The notes under the pieces are model-generated. The model was not told the DNA's origin. It did not search any database and saw only the letters and a list, made by a program, of their open reading frames with translations. Shown piece by piece: positions 26,195-34,343 of a stretch of 64,000 nt of DNA. Location: assembly GCA_025210455.1 (NCBI GenBank), contig JAOARQ010000017.1, positions 1 through 64,000 on the forward strand, in the 5' to 3' direction. A program made the position numbers and the translations under genes. Within the stretch, counting starts at the first letter, position 1, and every line of letters starts with the position of its first letter. Source of the DNA: Pelagimonas sp. (lineage in GTDB: Bacteria; Pseudomonadota; Alphaproteobacteria; Rhodobacterales; Rhodobacteraceae).

Positions 26195-26836
26195 ATGACC
26201 CAAACCACCCGCGTTGTCGTTGTTGATGATCATCCCATGGTCGCCGAAGGGATCGAAGCCATCCTTGAGGGCTATGAGGATATTTCCGTATTGGCCACGC
26301 TGTCCGATGGGCAGCAGATGATCAATCGTCTGGATGAGCTGTCACCGGATGTGATCCTGATGGATCTGAACATGCCGGGCTTTGGAGGGTTGTCCGCCAC
26401 AGAAATGATTCTGGAACGACGCCCCGATACGCGCATACTGATCCTGTCGATGCACGATGCGCCGGAATATGTGTCAAACGCCCTGAGCCACGGGGCACGG
26501 GGCTATGTGCTGAAAGATGTGCCGACCGAGGAAATCAAACAGGCCATTGATGCGGTCATGGCCGGTGAACGCTATCTGTGCACCGGTGCCGAAGGTGCGC
26601 TGACGCCGCAGTCAGATGCGCGCGAACAGCTGACCAACCGCGAACAGACGGTGCTTTTGCAGCTGGCGCAGGGCAAATCCAATAAGGAAGTGGCTCTGAC
26701 GCTGGATATTTCCGTGCGTACCGTAGAAACGCACCGCAAGAATATCAAACGCAAGCTGGGCATCAGTTCCACAGCGGGGCTGACCCGCTATGCGCTGGAA
26801 CATGGTGTGTTGCAGGGCACGGGCGCGAATATCTGA
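26195..26836 (+). CDS. LuxR/NarL-family response regulator
   Basis: The 213-residue regulator has a receiver domain with the acidic pair Asp11-Asp12, phospho-acceptor Asp57 (VILMDLNMPG) and Lys107, and a LuxR-type helix-turn-helix (about 145-205: LTNREQTVLLQLAQGKSNKEVA). The partner kinase gene ends 18 bases upstream. It probably activates the divergent TRAP operon. Confidence 0.92.
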   Translation: MTQTTRVVVVDDHPMVAEGIEAILEGYEDISVLATLSDGQQMINRLDELSPDVILMDLNMPGFGGLSATEMILERRPDTRILILSMHDAPEYVSNALSHGARGYVLKDVPTEEIKQAIDAVMAGERYLCTGAEGALTPQSDAREQLTNREQTVLLQLAQGKSNKEVALTLDISVRTVETHRKNIKRKLGISSTAGLTRYALEHGVLQGTGANI

Positions 26837-26931
26837 TTGCAGCGCCTTTCTGGCCCATTCAGTTGCCATAGGCCTTTTCGCTGCGAAGGCTGCACTAAGC
26901 AAACCTCGCACAGCGAAAGCTGGTCTCTGAC

Positions 26932-27129
26932 TTACAGATCCGTACCGGTCTGTTGTGGGGCTTCGGGACTGAAAAACAGCGCCGGAATGATGCGTTCGCC
27001 TGCTGGCTGTTCACCTTGAACATAGCGTGGTTCCTGCATCTTCCCCAATGCACCGGCCACGATCATCAGCCCAACCAGGGCGGCAGCCTTGCAAAGGGTG
27101 AAATCACGGGTGTGCATATGACGTTTCAT
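26932..27129 (-). CDS. Small single-span membrane protein, unknown
   Basis: The 65-residue protein has one hydrophobic segment (about residues 12-29, AAALVGLMIVAGALG) after a basic N-terminus, and a polar tail rich in Pro and Glu. A strong ribosome binding site AGGAGG lies just before the ATG, which supports a real gene. I recognise no family. It lies between the response regulator and the ilv leader. Confidence 0.7.
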   Translation of the reverse strand: MKRHMHTRDFTLCKAAALVGLMIVAGALGKMQEPRYVQGEQPAGERIIPALFFSPEAPQQTGTDL

Positions 27130-27397
27130 GGGGACCTCCTGGTCACGTGTGTCTGATCATAGGATCGCGCAAGCGGTGAACACACTCAAGTCACGAAGCC
27201 GCGCGCAAATGTTGCAATTGGCGAAATCCTACTCATTGTGCAGCTTTCCGCTCAAGTGCCCCTTTACGCAGATCCCCTCTGCGAAAATGCACGGTTGTCT
27301 CTGGCTGCATTCTGGTCGCATTGCTGGAAAAACCGGGTCCGCGAAATTTTCGCAAATAAAAAACCGCCCGTGCGACATATTTTTCTCGCACTGCCTG

Positions 27398-27426
27398 TTG
27401 ACCCTGCCAGACAAGACTCATAATGT
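27398..27426 (+). promoter_or_regulatory. Probable promoter of the ilv leader
   Basis: TTGACC at 27398-27403 and TAATGT at 27421-27426 are spaced by 17 bases, resembling a housekeeping promoter. Transcription would start about 20 bases before the leader peptide's ribosome binding site. Confidence 0.45.
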
Positions 27427-27453
27427 CGCCGCGCGGATGAAGGAGAGCTTGGG

Positions 27454-27501
27454 ATGAAAATCCTAGTCGTCATTGATGGATATTGGCGCATGGCCCGGTA
27501 A
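27454..27501 (+). CDS. ilv operon leader peptide (MKILVVIDGYWRMAR)
   Basis: A 15-codon open frame starts 6 bases after AAGGAGAG and ends at a TAA. Codons 3-7 read Ile-Leu-Val-Val-Ile, the three end products of the pathway. It is followed at once by competing hairpins and a T-run before the acetolactate synthase gene. This is the layout of ribosome-mediated attenuation: when charged branched-chain tRNAs are scarce, the ribosome stalls in the leader and the terminator cannot form. Confidence 0.85.
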   Translation: MKILVVIDGYWRMAR

Positions 27502-27527
27502 CGGACCATAACGGACCCCCATGCGCC
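27485..27527 (+). promoter_or_regulatory. Antiterminator hairpin of the ilv attenuator
   Basis: GGCGCATGG (27485-27493) pairs perfectly with CCATGCGCC (27519-27527). The right arm shares 27525-27527 with the left arm of the terminator, so the two hairpins exclude each other. The loop holds a 9-base direct repeat, TAACGGACC (27499-27507 and 27509-27517). A ribosome at the leader stop codon would cover the left arm and free the terminator. One stalled at the Ile-Leu-Val-Val-Ile codons would leave it free to pair. Confidence 0.7.
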
Positions 27528-27554
27528 CCCGCCACACCGGACGGGGGCTTTTTT
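27525..27554 (+). terminator. Attenuator terminator upstream of ilvB
   Basis: GCCCCCG and CGGGGGC form a 7-bp GC stem followed directly by TTTTTT. It ends 38 bases before the acetolactate synthase start, so it can only act on the leader transcript. Confidence 0.85.
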
Positions 27555-27592
27555 ATACGCATAAACGAAGTGTCGTGAACGGAGATATTAGT

Positions 27593-29347
27593 ATGACACG
27601 TCAGATGACCGGAGCGAAAATGGTAGTTCAAGCCCTCAAGGATCAGGGTGTGGACGTCGTGTTCGGATACCCTGGCGGGGCCGTCCTACCGATTTACGAT
27701 GAGATCTTTCAGCAAAATGACATCCGTCACATTCTTGTGCGCCACGAACAGGGCGCGATCCACATGGCCGAAGGCTATGCGCGGTCTACTGGCAAGGTGG
27801 GCGTTGCACTTGTGACATCAGGCCCCGGTGCCACCAATGCGGTGACCGGCCTGACCGATGCGCTTTTGGATTCGATCCCGCTGGTGGTTCTGTCAGGTCA
27901 GGTGCCAACCTTCATGATCGGCTCGGACGCCTTTCAGGAAGCGGACACCGTCGGCATCACCCGCCCCTGCACCAAACACAACTGGCTGGTCAAAGACACC
28001 GGCAACCTGTCGGGCATCATCCACGAGGCCTTTCACGTGGCGCGCTCGGGCCGCCCCGGCCCTGTGCTGATCGACATCCCGAAAGATGTGCAATTTGCCA
28101 GCGCCGATTATCAGCCGATGCAAAAGGCCGAGACTGCGCATTATCAGCCGCAGGTCAAAGGCGACCCGGAAATGATCGAAACCCTGGTTGAGGCGATCGA
28201 AACCGCTGAACGCCCGGTGTTCTACACCGGTGGCGGTGTGATCAACTCTGGCCCGGCGGCGTCGCAGCTGCTGCGCGAACTGGTGGATGCCACCGGCTTC
28301 CCAATCACCTCGACCCTCATGGGTCTGGGCGCCTATCCGGCCTCTGGCAAAGGCTGGCTGGGAATGCTGGGCATGCACGGGCTGTACGAAGCCAATATGG
28401 CGATGCATGGCTGCGACCTGATGATCAACGTGGGCGCGCGCTTTGACGACCGCATCACCGGCCGCATCGACGCCTTCAGCCCAAATTCCAAGAAAGCGCA
28501 TATCGACATTGATCCGTCGTCGATCAATAAGGTGATCAAAGCGGATTACCCGATTGTTGGCGATGTGGGCCATGTTCTGGAAGATGTGCTGAAACTCTGG
28601 AAAGCGCGTGGCCGCAAAGTCAACCGCGAAGGTCTGAACCGCTGGGTTGCACAGATCGAAGAGTGGAAGAAGGTCGACTGCCTCAAGTTCAAGCAGGAAG
28701 GCAGCGTGATCAAACCACAATATGCGCTGGCACGCCTTGAGGCGCTGACCAAGGGTCGGGATCGCTATATCACCACCGAGGTGGGCCAGCACCAGATGTG
28801 GGCGGCGCAGTTTCTGGGCTTTGAAGATCCAAACCGCTGGATGACATCCGGTGGTCTTGGCACCATGGGCTATGGCTTGCCTGCCTCGCTGGGCGTGCAG
28901 ATCGCGCATCCGGAATCGCTGGTGATCAACGTCGCCGGCGAAGCGTCGTGGTTGATGAACATGCAGGAAATGGGCACTGCCGTGCAGTTCCGTGCGCCGG
29001 TGAAACAGTTCATCCTGAACAACGAACGTCTGGGCATGGTGCGCCAGTGGCAGGAACTGCTGCATGGTGAACGCTATTCCCACAGCTGGTCGGAAAGCCT
29101 GCCCGATTTCGTAAAGCTGGCCGAAGCCTTTGGCTGCAAGGGCATCCGCTGTGACAACCCGGCTGATCTGGATGACGCCATTCAGGAGATGCTGGATTAT
29201 GACGGCCCGGTGATCTTCGACTGTCTGGTTGAAAAGCATGAAAATTGCTTCCCGATGATCCCGTCGGGTGAGCCGCACAACAAGATGCTGCTTGGTGAAG
29301 CCTCGACCAAAGATGCCATCGGCAGCAGCGGCGCGGTTTTGGTCTGA
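27593..29347 (+). CDS. ilvB: Acetolactate synthase large subunit
   Basis: The 584-residue thiamine-diphosphate enzyme makes acetolactate or acetohydroxybutyrate, the first common step to valine, leucine and isoleucine. It has the Glu-activation motif RHEQGAIHMAEGYAR, the FAD-region GLGAYPASGKGWLGMLGMHG and the metal-binding block with GEASWLMNMQE, where Glu stands in the usual GDx position. I recall GEAS as common in alphaproteobacterial enzymes. The start is the ATG at 27593 with GGAG 8 bases upstream. Upstream in-frame codons overlap the attenuator. Also called ilvI in this group. Confidence 0.95.
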   Translation: MTRQMTGAKMVVQALKDQGVDVVFGYPGGAVLPIYDEIFQQNDIRHILVRHEQGAIHMAEGYARSTGKVGVALVTSGPGATNAVTGLTDALLDSIPLVVLSGQVPTFMIGSDAFQEADTVGITRPCTKHNWLVKDTGNLSGIIHEAFHVARSGRPGPVLIDIPKDVQFASADYQPMQKAETAHYQPQVKGDPEMIETLVEAIETAERPVFYTGGGVINSGPAASQLLRELVDATGFPITSTLMGLGAYPASGKGWLGMLGMHGLYEANMAMHGCDLMINVGARFDDRITGRIDAFSPNSKKAHIDIDPSSINKVIKADYPIVGDVGHVLEDVLKLWKARGRKVNREGLNRWVAQIEEWKKVDCLKFKQEGSVIKPQYALARLEALTKGRDRYITTEVGQHQMWAAQFLGFEDPNRWMTSGGLGTMGYGLPASLGVQIAHPESLVINVAGEASWLMNMQEMGTAVQFRAPVKQFILNNERLGMVRQWQELLHGERYSHSWSESLPDFVKLAEAFGCKGIRCDNPADLDDAIQEMLDYDGPVIFDCLVEKHENCFPMIPSGEPHNKMLLGEASTKDAIGSSGAVLV

Positions 29348-29360
29348 TATGACCTTTGGT

Positions 29361-29378
29361 GAAGGGCCTCTGCCCTTC
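29361..29378 (+). other. Hairpin between ilvB and ilvH
   Basis: GAAGGGC and GCCCTTC form a 7-bp stem around CTCT in the 144-base gap between the two subunit genes. No T-run follows, so it is more likely an mRNA structure than a terminator. Confidence 0.35.
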
Positions 29379-29491
29379 GCCCGACCCGGCTGACATTGCA
29401 ACACCCGGGCCAGCCTATTCCCTACTGACACTGGTCATTCTGCTTTGCGCTGGCTAGTGTCGCTCTCAGAAATCAAAAATGAGTAACCGCC

Positions 29492-30052
29492 ATGTCGCCG
29501 CTAAAGATCAAAAAGGGCTCGAACAAGCATTCCGCTTATAACCTACGTCCCAACTTTTCGGATGTGCAGGAAACCCACACCCTTGCGGTGTTGGTCGAAA
29601 ATGAACCGGGCGTGCTGGCCCGCGTCATCGGCCTGTTTTCAGGCCGTGGCTATAATATCGAAAGCCTCACCGTCGCAGAGGTTGACCACGAAGGTCACAC
29701 CAGCCGTATCACTGTTGTGACAACTGGCACACCACAGGTGATCGAACAGATCAAAGCCCAGCTGGGCCGGATTGTGTCGGTTCATGCGGTGCACGACCTG
29801 ACCGTAGAAGGCCGCACCGTGGAACGTGAACTGGCGCTGTTCAAAGTCGCCGGCTCTGGAGAAAAACGTGTCGAAGCGCTGCGTCTGGCGGATATCTTCC
29901 GCGCCAATGTAGTAGACTCCACTCTGGAAAGCTTTGTCTTCCAACTGACCGGCACCCCGGACAAGATCGACGCTTTTGCGGAACTGATGCGCCCGCTAGG
30001 TCTGGAAGAGATTGCCCGCACCGGCGTTGCTGCCCTGTCGCGCGGTCTCTGA
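29492..30052 (+). CDS. ilvH: Acetolactate synthase small (regulatory) subunit
   Basis: The 186-residue protein has an N-terminal ACT domain (THTLAVLVENEPGVLARVIGLFSGRGYNIESLTVA) and a second ACT-like C-terminal domain (ERELALFKV...FVFQLTGTPDKIDAF). It activates the large subunit and makes it sensitive to valine. About 25 residues precede the usual IlvH start. The gene is 144 bases after ilvB and is closed by a strong terminator. Confidence 0.95.
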   Translation: MSPLKIKKGSNKHSAYNLRPNFSDVQETHTLAVLVENEPGVLARVIGLFSGRGYNIESLTVAEVDHEGHTSRITVVTTGTPQVIEQIKAQLGRIVSVHAVHDLTVEGRTVERELALFKVAGSGEKRVEALRLADIFRANVVDSTLESFVFQLTGTPDKIDAFAELMRPLGLEEIARTGVAALSRGL

Positions 30053-30082
30053 GACAGCTGACACAGAACCGATACAAATAGT

Positions 30083-30112
30083 AAAAGGCCGCAGTTTCCT
30101 GCGGCCTTTTTT
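30083..30112 (+). terminator. Terminator of the ilvBH operon
   Basis: AAAAGGCCGCAG and CTGCGGCCTTTT form a 12-bp stem around a 4-base loop, with a T-run at 30107-30112. It lies 31 bases past the ilvH stop. Confidence 0.88.
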
Positions 30113-30143
30113 GTCGTGAGTGGATAATTCTAATCGGTCGCTT

Positions 30144-30464
30144 TTAAGCGTCACAAAGCGTCTTGAACGGGACCACATTTCCTTTGGCTACGGGCCGTGG
30201 TGAGGGGCGCTGAGCCGGTGTCTGACGTTTCAAGCTTTGTGGCAGTGTCGGCGCATAGCCGGAATTCACATGGCGTAGATTGCGGGCAAAACGCCCCTGC
30301 GCGTCTTCGCGCAGATCGAACTGAATAAGGTCTCCCGCATCCAGCGAGACCCCATCGTGCATATTCTGATCTGACTTTGAATAATAAGCGAGGTTTCCAT
30401 GATCCTCGCACCAGATCACTGCTTTGTCCTCAGCATCGTCAGCCCAGAGGACCACTCCGTACAT
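30144..30464 (-). CDS. Small conserved protein of unknown function
   Basis: The 106-residue soluble protein begins MYGVVLWADDAEDKAVIWCEDHGNLAYY, continues with GDLIQFDLRED and ends in a Pro/Arg/Lys-rich tail (RPSPRPVAKGNVVPF). The first part could be a small beta-barrel, but I do not recognise a domain. AGGA before the ATG at 30464 decides the start. An ATG 4 codons earlier is also possible. It stands alone between the ilvH terminator and a divergent XRE regulator. Confidence 0.7.
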   Translation of the reverse strand: MYGVVLWADDAEDKAVIWCEDHGNLAYYSKSDQNMHDGVSLDAGDLIQFDLREDAQGRFARNLRHVNSGYAPTLPQSLKRQTPAQRPSPRPVAKGNVVPFKTLCDA

Positions 30465-30638
30465 GATTTCCTGCATGACGCACTCTTTGGTTATTACCCC
30501 ACTAAATTGACGCAAAGATTTACTCAACAACATGATTTTTCCAGCGTCGGTCCCTTGATTTTTGTGCCGTTACCCTTCAGGCTTGTCGCGAGTAAGCATC
30601 AACCATGACGCCAACTCGCACCACTCACGAACCAAAAC

Positions 30639-30674
30639 TGTATCAAGTTTCCCTTTTAGGATTTTCTTGATACA
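30639..30674. promoter_or_regulatory. Perfect 9-bp inverted repeat before the XRE regulator
   Basis: TGTATCAAG and CTTGATACA are separated by 18 bases and lie 32 bases before the XRE regulator start. Each half could be one half-site for a dimer. The position fits autoregulation. Confidence 0.5.
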
Positions 30675-30705
30675 AGGCAACAACTTATAAGAGAGGGCAG
30701 AAAAG

Positions 30706-31527
30706 ATGCCGAATGGCACGGCTCAAATACTCTCAGAACGACCCAGCCCGGCCGAGCTCCGCTCGATGCTGGGCGCGAATCTCCGCACGCTTTCGACACA
30801 GGCTGTCTCGATTTCAGCGCTGTGTCGCGAGCTTGGAATCAATCGAACACAGTTTAATCGGTATCTGGCAGGGGAAAGTTTCCCCCGCCCTGACGTCCTT
30901 CACAGGATCTGCTCGTATTTTCAGGTAGATGCGCGCATCCTGTTGGAACCGGTTGACTCGATCGAAACCGCAACCTCTGGCCCGCTGCAGCACCCGGCCG
31001 TAGAAGAGTACCTGGGATCATCAACCTCATCCATTTCAGAAGATGAGTTCCCAAGTGGCTTCTATCGCTTTGCTCGCCGCAGTTTTCTGGATGACGACAG
31101 CTACCTGCAAGGGTTGATCTATGTCTTCCGCAAAGATGGCTTTACCTTCATGCGTGGCTTTGAAGCCAAAGACGCGATGAAGCAACAGGCCCTGCCCACA
31201 GATCCGGCAACCCGCGAATTCCGTGGCGTTGTTCTGCGTCAGGATGATGGCGTTGCTACGCTTGTCAGCCGAAAGGGCGTCGCCACTGCCTCATTTAATT
31301 ACTTGGCACGTGTGCCTTCGTTCGAAAACAACTTTTGGGTTGGCTATGCGACACGGACGGTACGCGAAAATGTGGCAGGACGGCGGATTGACCGACTGGT
31401 TGCCGAACACCTCGGGCGCGAAATGACGCGGGTTATGCCCGTGGCTCGGTCAGCTGGGTTCTGCAATGCGGATGATCTGGTGCCCTACCTGCAAAACCTG
31501 CTGAAGGTCGGGCAACCCTTTAATTAG
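30706..31527 (+). CDS. XRE-family (helix-turn-helix) transcriptional regulator
   Basis: The 273-residue protein has an N-terminal HTH (about residues 15-75: ISALCRELGINRTQFNRYLAGESFPRPDVLHRICSYFQVD) and a ~190-residue C-terminal part with no family I can name (FYRFARRSFLDDDSYLQGLIYVFRKDGFTFMRG). The C-terminal part may sense a ligand. GAGAGGG precedes the start, and an inverted repeat in front suggests self-control. Confidence 0.85.
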   Translation: MPNGTAQILSERPSPAELRSMLGANLRTLSTQAVSISALCRELGINRTQFNRYLAGESFPRPDVLHRICSYFQVDARILLEPVDSIETATSGPLQHPAVEEYLGSSTSSISEDEFPSGFYRFARRSFLDDDSYLQGLIYVFRKDGFTFMRGFEAKDAMKQQALPTDPATREFRGVVLRQDDGVATLVSRKGVATASFNYLARVPSFENNFWVGYATRTVRENVAGRRIDRLVAEHLGREMTRVMPVARSAGFCNADDLVPYLQNLLKVGQPFN

Positions 31528-31573
31528 GGCTTTGATCTGGGGCGTTTCCCAGCATCTGACACCAAACAAAATG

Positions 31574-31616
31574 AAAACGGGCGCTCCTTCCCCTCAGAGG
31601 CGCGCCCGTTTTTTTC
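31574..31616. terminator. Bidirectional terminator
   Basis: AAAACGGGCGC and GCGCCCGTTTT form an 11-bp stem, with a long T-run on the plus strand and T-rich DNA on the minus strand. It serves the XRE gene and the convergent DUF2189 gene. Confidence 0.88.
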
Positions 31617-31629
31617 ATGCGCAGTGCAG

Positions 31630-32427
31630 TTACGCTGCAGCGTTAGGGTTCCGGTCAACGCCATAGGCCAGCATGTCATAGAGATGCCAGGTCGCATGCC
31701 CCAGCAGAGGCAGAGAGATAAACAGCCCCAGAAACAGCGGCACCATCGACACCAGCGTGAACACACCAATAAAGGCCGCCCAGGCAAACATCTGCACCGG
31801 ATGACTTTGCACATACTGAAATGAGGTGATCATCGCGGTGACAAAATCCACCTCACGATCCAGCAGCAACGGCAATGACAGCACCGTGATCATATAAAGC
31901 AGCGCCGCAAACCCTGCCCCCACTGCTGTTCCCACAGCCAGCATCATCAGCCCATTCGTGGTGAAATAGATATCCAGTGAGCTGGACACATTTGTCATCG
32001 TCGACAGGCCCAGAAACAGCGCAAAGATCATATGCGCCAGAAAAAACCAGAATAGAAAGACGACAATGATCACCGCGGATATCGAAGGTAGCTGACGCTT
32101 TGATTGCGAGGTGATGACAGAAAAGATCTTCATCCAATCCAACGCCCGCCCTTCTTCGATGCGGCGGCTGATGTCGTAAAAGCCAACGGCAGCAAAGGGC
32201 GCCAAAAGCGGAAAGCCGATCGCGGCAAAAACCAGCCAATAGCTTTGCCCGGTCAGCCATGTGACCCAGGCCATAAACCAGCCCGCCAACACGTAAAATC
32301 CTGCAAACATAAAGGCAAATGACTTTGACCTTTTCAGATCAGCCTGCCCGCGCCGCAGCGCTTCTTTCAAGATATCAAATGTAACCGAACCAAGATCTGG
32401 AACCCCATGTTGAGGTGTATCTGGCAT
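31630..32427 (-). CDS. DUF2189 family integral membrane protein
   Basis: The 265-residue protein has six predicted membrane segments and the DUF2189 pattern: AFMFAGFYVLAGWFMA, FPLLAPFAAVGFYDISRR, and a late LPLLGHATWHLYD. The role is unknown. I chose the ATG at 32427, with GGAGGGGAAAG just upstream, over one 16 codons earlier. Confidence 0.88.
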   Translation of the reverse strand: MPDTPQHGVPDLGSVTFDILKEALRRGQADLKRSKSFAFMFAGFYVLAGWFMAWVTWLTGQSYWLVFAAIGFPLLAPFAAVGFYDISRRIEEGRALDWMKIFSVITSQSKRQLPSISAVIIVVFLFWFFLAHMIFALFLGLSTMTNVSSSLDIYFTTNGLMMLAVGTAVGAGFAALLYMITVLSLPLLLDREVDFVTAMITSFQYVQSHPVQMFAWAAFIGVFTLVSMVPLFLGLFISLPLLGHATWHLYDMLAYGVDRNPNAAA

Positions 32428-32598
32428 GCTTTCCCCTCCCAAGTCAGCAGTCCAAGGGTGAGTAAACCCATACATTCAGCATCATGCAAGTTATGATTGA
32501 CGAAAAACCCAAACAGAAGTTTACGTAATGGCCAGTATTGAAAAAATTATTTCGTCTCGTAACTATGGATCTATTCTTTTATTGGACTTTCCAAAGCC

Positions 32599-33036
32599 AT
32601 GCCTCTCTCTGTGTTTATCAACGAAGACCAGAAATTGCTCATTCAATGGGTGCATGGCACTGTTCGGATCGACGACTATTATGCCGCACGCAGCAGTTTA
32701 ACCCCGGAAGAACGCCAGCGTCTGTTGCCCTATAAATCGCTTTTGATCCACGATGCCCAGGCGGTCTATGAGCTCACCACACAAGAGCTGATCCCCTATA
32801 TGCACAGCTGGAATCGCATTACGGAAAAGTTTCGCAAAGCCGAAGGAACGCAATGCACCGTGGCACTGACGGATGTCGGCTATGGTATTGCACGCGCTTC
32901 TGAACAGATTTTGGAATCGCTCGGACGAGAGCCATTTCCAACCTTCGACAGCTACGAAAAAGCCGCCAGCTATTTCGGAATGGAGCTGACGGCTTTGTTA
33001 AAGGCCTTGCAGATTATGGATGAGAAAACCGGTTAG
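32599..33036 (+). CDS. Conserved hypothetical soluble protein
   Basis: The 145-residue protein reads like a small alpha/beta domain: LSVFINEDQKLLIQWVHGTVRIDDYYAARSS...YKSLLIHDAQAVYELTTQEL. This style recalls STAS/SpoIIAA-like folds, which is only a guess. No signal peptide or membrane segment is present. It converges on prfB with 11 bases between stops. The ribosome binding site is weak. Confidence 0.75.
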   Translation: MPLSVFINEDQKLLIQWVHGTVRIDDYYAARSSLTPEERQRLLPYKSLLIHDAQAVYELTTQELIPYMHSWNRITEKFRKAEGTQCTVALTDVGYGIARASEQILESLGREPFPTFDSYEKAASYFGMELTALLKALQIMDEKTG

Positions 33037-33047
33037 GCTGCGCCAGC

Positions 33048-34181
33048 TCAGTCTTCGGCGTTGGCATCAGCGCGGCTTTTGCCTGCCACGTCTTTCGCCA
33101 GCGTCGCCTCCATAAAGGGATCAAGATCCCCGTCCAGCACACCCTGCGTATCTGCAGTTTCATGCTGTGTGCGCAGATCTTTCACCATCTGATAGGGCTG
33201 CATCACATAGGACCGGATCTGGTTGCCCCAGCCCGCGTCTCCCTTGGCTTCGTGCAACGCGTTGACCTCGGCGTTGCGACGATCCAGTTCCATTTGATAC
33301 AGACGCGATTTCAGCGCCTTCATGGCGATGTCACGGTTCTGGTGCTGCGATTTCTCAGAAGAGGTCACAACGATCCCTGTCGGGATGTGTGTGATCCGCA
33401 CCGCCGAGTCCGTGGTGTTCACGTGCTGACCACCCGCCCCCGAGGACCGGTAGGTATCAATTCGGATCTCCGAGGGGTTCACCTCGATTTCGATGTTGTC
33501 ATCAATCACCGGATAGGCGCCCACAGCTGCAAAAGATGTCTCACGCGTGCCTTTGCCAAAGGGCGAAATCCGCACCAGACGGTGGGTGCCGCTTTCGGAC
33601 TTCAGCCAGCCGTAAGCGTTTTTACCTTTGATCTGATAGGTCACAGATTTGATCCCGGCCTCTGTGCCGGGGGTCTCTTCCTGCAGGTCTACCTCATAGC
33701 CGCGCTTTTCCGCCCAGCGAACATACATACGCGCCAGCATCGACGCCCAGTCACAGGCTTCGGTGCCGCCCGCGCCGGATTTGATTTCAAGGAAGCTGTC
33801 ATTGCCGTCGGTCTCGCCGTCCAGCAGCGCTTCCAGTTCTTTTTTCGCAGCCTTCTCAACCAGCGCTGCAAGCGCGTTTTCCGCTTCAAGAACGATCTCT
33901 TCGTCCTCTTCCATTTCGCCCAATTCGATCAGTTCCACCTGATCTTCAAGCTCTTGCTTGATCGAACTATAGGTCTCCATGGCGTCCACCAGGCTTTGGC
34001 GTTCCCGCATCAGTTTTTGCGCCGCAGCCGGATCATCCCAAAGGTTGGGGTCTTCAACGCGCGCGTTGAATTCTTCCAGTCGATGCTGCGCGGTCTCCGC
34101 CCCAAGACGCTGTCCCAGAAGCTCTACCGATTTCCGGATCTTATCTGCATTGTTTTGTGCATCTGCGCGCATGGGGGTCAT
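33048..34181 (-). CDS. prfB: Peptide chain release factor 2
   Basis: The 377-residue protein recognises UGA and UAA stop codons and releases the peptide. It has the RF2 codon-reading motif SPF (RISPFGKGTRETSF) and the catalytic GGQ loop (SSGAGGQHVNTTDSAVRI). The reading frame is continuous from the start, so the programmed frameshift found in many prfB genes is absent here. Confidence 0.96.
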   Translation of the reverse strand: MTPMRADAQNNADKIRKSVELLGQRLGAETAQHRLEEFNARVEDPNLWDDPAAAQKLMRERQSLVDAMETYSSIKQELEDQVELIELGEMEEDEEIVLEAENALAALVEKAAKKELEALLDGETDGNDSFLEIKSGAGGTEACDWASMLARMYVRWAEKRGYEVDLQEETPGTEAGIKSVTYQIKGKNAYGWLKSESGTHRLVRISPFGKGTRETSFAAVGAYPVIDDNIEIEVNPSEIRIDTYRSSGAGGQHVNTTDSAVRITHIPTGIVVTSSEKSQHQNRDIAMKALKSRLYQMELDRRNAEVNALHEAKGDAGWGNQIRSYVMQPYQMVKDLRTQHETADTQGVLDGDLDPFMEATLAKDVAGKSRADANAED

Positions 34182-34306
34182 CCTGTTTCGCCCTAAGGTG
34201 CTGCGTCATAGCAAGGGGGCGCAGCACGGGCAAGAGAGTGCAAGGGATTGTCAGTGATTAGAAGAGATAACCACAGGGTCACACAGGGGCTGACCGCAGG
34301 GTTATT

Positions 34307-34328
34307 GGGGTGACCGCAAAGTCACCCC
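34307..34328 (-). other. Hairpin downstream of mrcA
   Basis: GGGGTGAC and GTCACCCC form an 8-bp perfect stem around a 6-base loop, 16 bases past the mrcA stop. It lacks a T-run, so it may be a weak terminator or mRNA end structure. Confidence 0.4.
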
Positions 34329-34343
34329 ACTGAAAACAAAGGG

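Noticed and set aside
27521-27592. Upstream start for ilvB
   Set aside because: These codons lie within the attenuator terminator. The ATG at 27593 gives the family's normal N-terminus.
27893-29431. 512-codon open frame on the minus strand opposite ilvB
   Set aside because: It is fully antisense to a clear acetolactate synthase gene, and its His/Arg/Val-rich composition is the mirror of high-GC codon use.
33048-34181. Programmed frameshift in prfB
   Set aside because: The frame is continuous from the first codon, with no internal UGA or slippery site.
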